From positions 1-14,903 of the forward strand of contig JBBCJM010000077.1 of the NCBI GenBank assembly GCA_037190175.1: a DNA stretch of 14,903 nucleotides. Reading direction: 5' to 3'. Of the stretch, positions 7,322-12,879 are shown one piece after another. Source of the stretch: JBBCJM01 sp037190175. Lineage in GTDB: Bacteria; Pseudomonadota; Alphaproteobacteria; Rhodobacterales; Rhodobacteraceae. Position numbers and translations under genes: made by a program. Position 1 is the stretch's first letter. Each line of letters starts with the position of its first letter. Below the pieces are notes generated by a model. It was not told the origin of the DNA. It did not search any database and was given only the letters and a program-made list of their open reading frames with translations.

Positions 7322-8044
7322 TCACCCCCCCAGATAGCCCCGCACCAGCGCGGCGGAAATCAGGCTCCAGCCGTCGGCCACCACGAAGAACGCGAGCTTG
7401 AAGGGCAGCGCCACCACCGCGGGCGGCACCATCATCATCCCCATCGACATCAGCACCGCCGAGACCACCAGGTCGATCACCAGGAAGGGCAGGAAGATCA
7501 GGAAGCCGATCTCGAAGGCCCGGGCGATCTCGGACAGCAGGAACGAGGGGATCAGCAGCGACAGCGGCGCCGCGGCATCGGCCGCCACCCCCTCCTGCCC
7601 CGGGCGCAGCGCGGCCAGCGCGGCGAAGGTGTCGGGGTCGAGCCTGGCGGCCATGAAGGCGCGGAAGGGGGCCAGCGCCTCGGGGATCGCCACCTCCAGC
7701 GGCATCCGGTTCTCGGAGAGCGGCCCCAGGCCGCGGGTCCAGGCCTCGGTCAGCACCGGGTCCATCACGAACCAGGTCAGGAACAGGGCCAGCGTCACGA
7801 TCAGCATGTTGGGCGGCGCCTGCTGCAACCCGATCGCCTGGCGCAGGATCGACAGCACGGTGACGATGAAGGGAAAGCAGGTGACCATCACCGCCAGCCC
7901 GGGCACCAGGCTCAGCACCGTGAGCAGCAGGATCAGCTGCACCGCCCGGCCCGAGAGCGTGGCGCCGTCGCCCAGATCCAGCGTCAGCTGCTGCGCCAGG
8001 GCCGCCCCCGGCAGGACCGTCAGCGCCAGCGCCAGCGCCCTCAC
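7322..8044 (-). CDS. fliP: Flagellar export gate protein FliP
   Basis: Core membrane protein of the flagellar type III export gate, which assembles with FliQ and FliR. The 240-aa product has a cleavable signal (about 1-18, ALA-Q) and four membrane segments (about 34-62, 79-96, 163-199, 205-222). Both FliP signatures are visible: PSFLLSEIARAFEIGFL (166-182) and PFKLAFFVVADGW (214-226). The length is about that of E. coli FliP (245 aa). Translation starts with GTG at 8044-8042, which overlaps the fliN stop by 4 bases (GTGA), so the two are translationally coupled. fliQ and fliR are not in the window; flhA-fliR-flhB may follow on the right-hand side. Confidence 0.95.
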   Translation of the reverse strand: MRALALALTVLPGAALAQQLTLDLGDGATLSGRAVQLILLLTVLSLVPGLAVMVTCFPFIVTVLSILRQAIGLQQAPPNMLIVTLALFLTWFVMDPVLTEAWTRGLGPLSENRMPLEVAIPEALAPFRAFMAARLDPDTFAALAALRPGQEGVAADAAAPLSLLIPSFLLSEIARAFEIGFLIFLPFLVIDLVVSAVLMSMGMMMVPPAVVALPFKLAFFVVADGWSLISAALVRGYLGG

Positions 8045-8310
8045 AGCGCGCCGCGCAGGTTGGCGACCTCGGTCAGCCGCACGGCCAGCTGGCCGGCCTG
8101 CTCGCCCTCCAGTTCCTGCAACTCGCCCCGCGCGATCAGCCGGTCGCCGATGTAGAGCTCCACCGGATCCTCCACCCGGCGGTCCAGCGTCAGCACCGCG
8201 TCGCGTTGCAGGCGCAAGAGGTCGCGCACCAGCGGGCGGGCATGGCCCACCGAGACGGTGATCTCGATCGGCACCTGCGCGAAGGGGGAGGCTTCGGGGC
8301 GGTCATCCAT
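8041..8310 (-). CDS. fliN: Flagellar motor switch protein FliN
   Basis: C-ring subunit at the cytoplasmic base of the motor, which also docks the export ATPase through FliH. The 89-aa product is a nearly bare FliN/SpoA domain (about 12-84), with VPIEITVSVGHARPLVRDLL at its start and ELYIGDRLIARGELQELEGEQAGQLAVRLTEV. The N-terminal extension of the enteric protein (137 aa) is missing. GGGAGA lies 6-11 bases before the ATG at 8310. The start overlaps the end of the fliH-like gene by 8 bases. fliM and fliG are not in this window. Confidence 0.92.
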   Translation of the reverse strand: MDDRPEASPFAQVPIEITVSVGHARPLVRDLLRLQRDAVLTLDRRVEDPVELYIGDRLIARGELQELEGEQAGQLAVRLTEVANLRGAL

Positions 8311-8884
8311 GGGGGGTCTCCCGTTCAGAGGCGAGGAAGTCGGTCACGGCAGAGGCGAGCGCGGCCAGCGTGGCCTCGAGGTCCAGCCGCGATTCGGCCC
8401 CGCCCAGCGCTAGCAGCACCTCGGCCGGGCCCAGCGCGGCGTCCTCCACGATCTCGACCGGCAGCGAGGGTTCCATCAGCAGGAAGGGCTCCACCGCCGG
8501 CCGCGTCGCCGGGTGCAGGGTGACGCGCACCGCCGGCAGCGCCAGTTCGGCGGCGAGCGGGCGCAGGGTCTCGGCCACCAGCGCGCCGAGGCCGGCGCGG
8601 GCGGCGGCGGGCAGCACGCGGTCGAGCAGGGCGAGGATCAGCGGCTCCAGCCCCCGCAGCACGTGGCTGCGCGCCTCGTGATAGGTGAAGCCCAGCTCCT
8701 GCAGGTGGCGCGCCAGGTCGGCGCTCATCCGTGAGGCGTCCTGCGCCGCCGCGGCCACCGCATCGTCCCAGCCGGCGGCATAGCCCTGTTCCCAGGCCGC
8801 CAGCCGCGCCTCGTCGGCCACCTCCGGCTCGCCGGCCGCGGGGGCCGGCGGGGGCGCGTCGAAGCTTTCCAGCCGCAGCTTCAT
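8303..8884 (-). CDS. fliH: FliH-like flagellar assembly protein
   Basis: Probable FliH, the stator-like regulator of the export ATPase FliI, which links it to FliN. Sequence support is modest because FliH proteins diverge strongly. The 193-aa product has a short Pro/Ala-rich N-terminus, the characteristic GYAAGWDDAVAAAA segment (34-47), a helical middle (50-110) and a compact C-terminal domain with LPAVRVTLHP (116-125) and VEIVEDAALGPAEVLLALGG (143-162), which corresponds to the FliH C-terminal fold. Location between fliF and fliN fits. ATG 8884 overlaps the fliF stop by 4 bases. No FliI gene is seen in the window. Confidence 0.75.
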   Translation of the reverse strand: MKLRLESFDAPPPAPAAGEPEVADEARLAAWEQGYAAGWDDAVAAAAQDASRMSADLARHLQELGFTYHEARSHVLRGLEPLILALLDRVLPAAARAGLGALVAETLRPLAAELALPAVRVTLHPATRPAVEPFLLMEPSLPVEIVEDAALGPAEVLLALGGAESRLDLEATLAALASAVTDFLASERETPHG

Positions 8885-10431
8885 CGCGCTGGCCGCTCCT
8901 CGCCGTCCTCCATCCAGCCGCGCAGGATCTCGAGCGATTCGCTGCGGCGGGCGTCGATCAGGCGGCGCAGGCGTTCCACCGGATCCTCGGGCGGTTCCTC
9001 GGCCTCGGGCAGGGCGAAGGACTCCTCGCCCGCGATCTCGCCGGTCAGCACCCGCCGGGGCTCGGCGGGCAGCGCCAGCAGCGGTTCGGGCTCGGGCAGC
9101 CCCGGGGCGATGCGGGCGGCCAGCAGCGGGCGCAGCACGAAGAGGCCCAGCACCAGCACGGCCAGCAAGAGCGCCCCGGTCTGCACCAGCGCCATCACGT
9201 CCACCGGCCCGGGCGTGGGCAGCCAGCCGGCCTCGGCCAGCGCGCCGGCCTCGGCCACCGGCTGGAAGGGCAGCGAGCGCAGGGTCAGCACGTCGCCGCG
9301 CCCCTCGTCCAGCCCCACCGCCGAGGCCACCAGGTCGCGCAGCGCCGCCAGTTCCTCCTCCGGCCGCGGGGTCCAGGCGCCATCCGCGCCGGTGATCCCG
9401 TCCACCAGCACCGCCACGGTCATCCGCCGCACCGCGCCGGGGGCGCGGACCACCTCGCGGCTCATCTCGGACACCTCGTAGTTCACCCGCTCGCGCGTTT
9501 CGGAGGACCGGCTGCTGCCCCCGCCCCCCGCAGCGTCGCCCTCGGGCAGGTTGGAGGCGACGGTGACCTGCCCGCCGGCCTCGGTCCCCGCGCTGGAACG
9601 CGATTCGCTCTCGGAGGAGATCGCTACCCGCCCCTGCGGGTCGATCCGCCGCTCGGTCAGCTGCTCGCGCTCGGTCTGCACCTCGACGCTGACCTCGACC
9701 ACCGCGCGGCCCAGGCCGACGCGGGCGGCCAGCAGGCGCTCCACCGCGCGCTTCAGTTCCTCGGCCCGGGCCTCGCCCCCCTGCGCGGGCAGCGCCTCCT
9801 CCAGCGCCACCAGCCCGCCGCGGCTGTCGATCACCGCCACGTCGGCGGGCGAAAGCCCGGTCACCGCGGCCGCGACCAGATGGCGCAGGGCGCGGGCCTG
9901 GCCTTCGGTCACCGCGCCCGCGGCGGTGGTCACGGTGACGCTGGCGGTCGCGCGGCGGTCGCGCTGGAAGGGCTGGGCGGGCGCCTGCGCCAGATGCACC
10001 CGCGCCACCCGCACGCCCGGCATCGACAGGATGGTGCGCGCCAGTTCCCCCTCGCGCGCGCGCCAGGTGGCGGCGTCGAACATCTGCGCGGTGGTGCCGA
10101 AGCCCGAAAGCCCGTCCAGCAGTTCATACCCCGCCGCCCCGGTGGCCGGCAGACCCTCGGCCGCCAGCGTCAGCCGCAACTCGTCGCGCCGGGCGGCATC
10201 GACGCGGATCGAATCGCCCTCGATCGCATAGGCGACCCCGCGTTGCTCCAACGCCGCCACCACCTGCCCGGCCACCGCGGGGTCGAGCCCCGCATAAAGC
10301 AGCCCCAGCCTGGGCGCCTGCGACAACCGCGCCAGCGCGATGACGGCCAGGAAGACGCCCAAAGTCGCCGCCCCGACGATCAGCCGGCGCCGCAGGTCCA
10401 GCGCCTGCCAGGTGGAGATCAGGTTCTGCAA
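8881..10431 (-). CDS. fliF: Flagellar MS-ring protein FliF
   Basis: Builds the MS-ring in the inner membrane, the base on which rod, C-ring and export gate assemble. The 516-aa product has a first membrane helix (about 17-35), the ring-building domains (45-215, with LLYAGLDP and GYELLDG...GFGTTAQMFDAATWRAREGELARTI) and a Gly/Ser-rich loop (275-310). A second membrane helix (about 415-435) follows, then an acidic cytoplasmic tail whose end PVERLRRLIDARRSESLEIL (484-503) is the FliG-binding part. It begins with TTG (10431-10429), with GGAGGG 4 bases before. No ATG or GTG in this frame is near, and the MQNLISTWQALDLRRR start fits the family. First gene of the - strand operon, divergent from fliL and sharing its promoter region. 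Confidence 0.95.
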   Translation of the reverse strand: MQNLISTWQALDLRRRLIVGAATLGVFLAVIALARLSQAPRLGLLYAGLDPAVAGQVVAALEQRGVAYAIEGDSIRVDAARRDELRLTLAAEGLPATGAAGYELLDGLSGFGTTAQMFDAATWRAREGELARTILSMPGVRVARVHLAQAPAQPFQRDRRATASVTVTTAAGAVTEGQARALRHLVAAAVTGLSPADVAVIDSRGGLVALEEALPAQGGEARAEELKRAVERLLAARVGLGRAVVEVSVEVQTEREQLTERRIDPQGRVAISSESESRSSAGTEAGGQVTVASNLPEGDAAGGGGSSRSSETRERVNYEVSEMSREVVRAPGAVRRMTVAVLVDGITGADGAWTPRPEEELAALRDLVASAVGLDEGRGDVLTLRSLPFQPVAEAGALAEAGWLPTPGPVDVMALVQTGALLLAVLVLGLFVLRPLLAARIAPGLPEPEPLLALPAEPRRVLTGEIAGEESFALPEAEEPPEDPVERLRRLIDARRSESLEILRGWMEDGEERPAR

Positions 10432-10477
10432 CGTACCCTCCGACGGCCTTCTGTCCGCCTGCCCACATCTGGCGGAT

Positions 10478-10497
10478 GCGGCTTAACAATCGGTTAG
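10478..10497 (-). promoter_or_regulatory. CtrA-like site in the divergent fliF/fliL promoter region
   Basis: On the + strand TTAACAATCGGTTAG (10483-10497), that is TTAA-N7-TTAG; read on the - strand it is CTAA-N7-TTAA followed by GCCGC. The 20 bases match the flgE promoter site (2319-2338) at 16 positions when read toward fliF. The site is 52 bases from the fliF start and 47 from the fliL start, in a 112-base gap, so it could control both directions. Orientation suggests fliF as the main target. CtrA control is an inference. Confidence 0.65.
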
Positions 10498-10543
10498 TGA
10501 GAACGGGGGTAGAACGAAGCGGTCAGATCTGGAGATCCCGCCC

Positions 10544-11014
10544 ATGTCGCAGCCCGAAGCCGAGGATGCCGCCCCGCCCCCCCGCCGCCCGCGCAGGCCG
10601 CTGATCCTCGGTCTGGTGCTGGCGCTGGCGCTGGGCGGCGGCGGGTTCTACGCCGCCTGGTCGGGGCTGCTGACGGGCGGCGGCAAGACGGCGCGCGGGC
10701 CGGAGCCCCTGCCCGACATCGCCTTCGTCCCCGTCACCCCGGTGGTGATCTCGCTGGGCGCCGGCGCGCGCAACCGGCACCTGCGGATGACCTCGCAACT
10801 GGAGGTCGCCAGCGGCCATGCCGCCGAAGTCACGCTCTTGATCCCCCGCATCCTCGACGTGCTGAACAGCTATCTCCGCGCGGTGGAGATCGCGCAGCTG
10901 GAGGATCCGGCGGCGCTGGTGCGGATCCGCGCGCAGCTTCTGCGCCGCATCCAGATGGTGACGGGCGAGGGGCGGGTGCGCGACCTCTTGATCACCGAAT
11001 TCGTGCTGAACTGA
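10544..11014 (+). CDS. fliL: Flagellar basal body-associated protein FliL
   Basis: Inner-membrane protein with a periplasmic domain, which associates with the stators and the basal body and supports torque and stator function. The 156-aa product has a basic, Pro-rich cytoplasmic N-terminus (1-18), one membrane helix (about 19-40) and a C-terminal FliL domain (about 58-156). That domain contains FVPVTPVVISL and LRMTSQLEV, and ends in VRDLLITEFVLN, typical of the family. GGAG at 10531-10534 is 9 bases from the ATG. It opens the + block and faces fliF over a 112-base divergent region. Confidence 0.93.
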   Translation: MSQPEAEDAAPPPRRPRRPLILGLVLALALGGGGFYAAWSGLLTGGGKTARGPEPLPDIAFVPVTPVVISLGAGARNRHLRMTSQLEVASGHAAEVTLLIPRILDVLNSYLRAVEIAQLEDPAALVRIRAQLLRRIQMVTGEGRVRDLLITEFVLN

Positions 11015-11023
11015 GGGGCGGGA

Positions 11024-11392
11024 ATGGATCTGGTGGCCGATATCCTGATGACCGCGGGTGCCTTCGGGGCCGGCATCTATTGCCATGTCCTCTCGCGCCG
11101 GCTGAAGGCGTTCCAGACGCTGGAGGGCGGCCTGGGCGGGGCCATCGCCGTGCTCTCGGCGCAGGTGGACGACATGACCCGCGCGCTGGCCCGCGCCCGC
11201 GACACCGCCGGCGCGCAGGGCGAGGCGCTCGACGTGCTGACCCGGCGGGGGGAGGCTGCGGCGGCGCGGCTGGAGATCCTGCTGGCCTCGCTGCACGACC
11301 TGCCGGAGAAGGAACCCCCGCCGGAGGCGGAGCGCCGATTGCGGGTGGTGCGCCGCCGGCCCGAGCGCGAACAGTGGGAGGCCGCGGAATGA
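11024..11392 (+). CDS. Uncharacterised 122-aa membrane-anchored protein of the motor block
   Basis: I do not recognise a named family. The protein has one hydrophobic segment at the very N-terminus (about 3-22). A soluble tail follows with a predicted helical, coiled-coil-like region (about 29-90), rich in Ala, Arg and acidic residues, ending in a basic RRLRVVRRRPER patch. Orientation cannot be set with certainty; the Arg-rich part just after the helix (SRRLK) favours a cytoplasmic tail. GAGGGG (11013-11018) lies 5 bases before the ATG, and the start is 9 bases after the fliL stop. The last codons overlap the motE start by 4 bases. That tight packing and coding-like frame support a real gene. 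I infer a role with the stator or FliL; nothing in the sequence shows it directly. Confidence 0.8.
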   Translation: MDLVADILMTAGAFGAGIYCHVLSRRLKAFQTLEGGLGGAIAVLSAQVDDMTRALARARDTAGAQGEALDVLTRRGEAAAARLEILLASLHDLPEKEPPPEAERRLRVVRRRPEREQWEAAE

Positions 11393-11952
11393 CCGCCCCC
11401 CGTCGCCGCAGGGGCGGCACCCTCGCTGCGCTGGCCCTGCTGCTGGCCGCCTCGGGCGCGCTGCGCTCGGGCGACATCGTGGGCGCGGCGCTGGCGCGGG
11501 CGGGGGAGGACGCCGTGGCCCCGCCGGAGCCGCTGGCCTGCCCCGCCCCGCCCGAGGCGCTGGCCGCCGCGCTCTCCGCCCGCGAGGCCCGGCTTTCCAC
11601 CCGCGAATCGGCGCTGGCCGAGCGGATGGCGGCCCTCGCCTTGGCCGAGACCGCGGTTGCCTCGCGGCTGGCCGAACTGGCGGCGGCCGAAGCGGCTTTG
11701 TCGGCCACGCTGGCGCGGGCCGATGGCGCGGCGGCGGCGGATCTCGACCGGCTGACCGCGGTCTACAGCGCGATGAAGTCCAAGGAGGCCGCCGCGCTCT
11801 TCGCCGCCATGGCGCCCGACTTCGCCGCCGGCTTCCTGGGCCGGATGCAGCCCGAAGCCGCGGCCGGGATCCTCGCGGGGATGGAGCCGCAGGCGGCCTA
11901 TGCGGTCAGCGCGATCCTCGCTGGCCGCAACGCGCTGGCGCCGACCGAGTGA
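11389..11952 (+). CDS. motE: MotE-like periplasmic motility protein
   Basis: Likely MotE: in Sinorhizobium meliloti MotE is the periplasmic chaperone of the stator partner MotC, and in Cereibacter the Fla2 motor is reported to need a MotE as well. The 187-aa protein has a basic start (PRRRRGG), one hydrophobic segment (about 11-25) as signal or anchor, a coiled-coil part (about 60-112) and a C-terminal MgtE-N-like domain (121-180). The latter includes VYSAMKSKEAAALFAAMAPD and the ILAGMEPQAAYAVSAILAGR end, the hallmark of the family. I chose ATG 11389, which overlaps the preceding stop by 4 bases; the frame is open further upstream only as a shadow. It belongs to the fliL operon; motA follows after 60 bases. 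Confidence 0.85.
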   Translation: MTAPRRRRGGTLAALALLLAASGALRSGDIVGAALARAGEDAVAPPEPLACPAPPEALAAALSAREARLSTRESALAERMAALALAETAVASRLAELAAAEAALSATLARADGAAAADLDRLTAVYSAMKSKEAAALFAAMAPDFAAGFLGRMQPEAAAGILAGMEPQAAYAVSAILAGRNALAPTE

Positions 11953-11965
11953 CGGCGAGGGTTTG

Positions 11966-11969
11966 TTAA
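11966..11969 (+). promoter_or_regulatory. Possible CtrA half-site before motA
   Basis: A lone TTAA, in GTTAAGGCGA, 43 bases before the motA start. The 7-base-spaced partner is missing on both sides, so this is weak. It is noted because the context resembles the TTAAGGCG in the motB promoter (1401-1408). motA may instead be read from the fliL promoter. Confidence 0.2.
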
Positions 11970-12012
11970 GGCGACTCGCGGCAGGATCGCGCGGGCAAGG
12001 CAGGGAGCGGGC

Positions 12013-12879
12013 ATGATCGGCATCGTCGGCATCGTGGTGATCTTCGTGATGGTGTTCGGCGGCTATCTGCTGGCCGGCGGCAAGCTGGGCATCATCCTGA
12101 AATCGCTGCCCTTCGAGATGATCATGATCGGCGGCGCGGCCATCGGCGCCTTCCTCTTGTCGAACGACGGCGCCTCGGTGAAGCAGGCGCTGCGCGACCT
12201 GGGCAAGGTGTTCAAGGGCCCGCGCTGGAAACCCGCCGACTACCGCGACCTGCTGTGCCTCCTCTTCGAGCTCATCCGCGTGGCGCGCGACAGCCCGGTC
12301 GCGCTGGAGGAACATATCGAAAAGCCCCACGACTCGCCGATCTTCGCCCGCTACTCCCGCATCCGCGACGACCACGAGGCGGTGGACCTGATCTGCGACA
12401 CATTGCGCGCCGCCTCGATGAACTACGACGATCCGCATCAGGTTGAGGAGGTGCTGGACAAAAGGATGGAGGAGCATCAGGCCCATGCCCTGCACTCCAG
12501 CCATGCGCTTCAGACCATGGCCGACGGGTTGCCCGCGCTGGGGATCGTCGCCGCGGTGCTGGGGGTGATCAAGACCATGGGTTCGATCGACCAGCCGCCC
12601 GAGATCCTGGGCAAGATGATCGGCGGGGCGCTGGTGGGCACCTTCCTGGGCGTGTTCCTGGCCTATGGCCTGGTGGGGCCCTTCGCCGCGCGGGTGAAGG
12701 CGGTGGTCGAGGAGGACGGGCATTTCTACCTCTTGATCCGCGAGGTGCTGGTGGCCAACCTGCACAACCACCCCGCGAACATCTGCATCGAGGTCGGCCG
12801 GCAGAACACCCCGCACCACAAGCGGCCCAGCTTCGGCGACATCGAACAGTCCCTGCGCGGGCTGAAGGACGCCGCCTGA
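12013..12879 (+). CDS. motA: Flagellar motor stator protein MotA
   Basis: Pentameric stator subunit which drives rotation by acting on FliG as ions pass through the MotA-MotB channel. The 288-aa product has four membrane segments (about 2-21, 33-51, 170-190, 202-224) and a cytoplasmic loop between the second and third. R89 and the E99/E100 pair are in the place of the E. coli residues (R90, E98) that contact FliG. P174 (DGLPALGIVAAVLGVI) and P223 (GLVGPFAARVK) are the conserved prolines of the channel. The AGGGAG (12002-12007) is 5 bases before the ATG. The stop overlaps the next start by one base (TGATG). MotB lies about 9.7 kb upstream, so the stator pair is not in one operon here. Confidence 0.96.
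   Translation: MIGIVGIVVIFVMVFGGYLLAGGKLGIILKSLPFEMIMIGGAAIGAFLLSNDGASVKQALRDLGKVFKGPRWKPADYRDLLCLLFELIRVARDSPVALEEHIEKPHDSPIFARYSRIRDDHEAVDLICDTLRAASMNYDDPHQVEEVLDKRMEEHQAHALHSSHALQTMADGLPALGIVAAVLGVIKTMGSIDQPPEILGKMIGGALVGTFLGVFLAYGLVGPFAARVKAVVEEDGHFYLLIREVLVANLHNHPANICIEVGRQNTPHHKRPSFGDIEQSLRGLKDAA

Noticed and set aside
8731..10497. 588-codon + strand frame opposite fliF
   Set aside because: Antisense to a well-supported FliF, with a His/Gln/Arg-rich translation and no family features.
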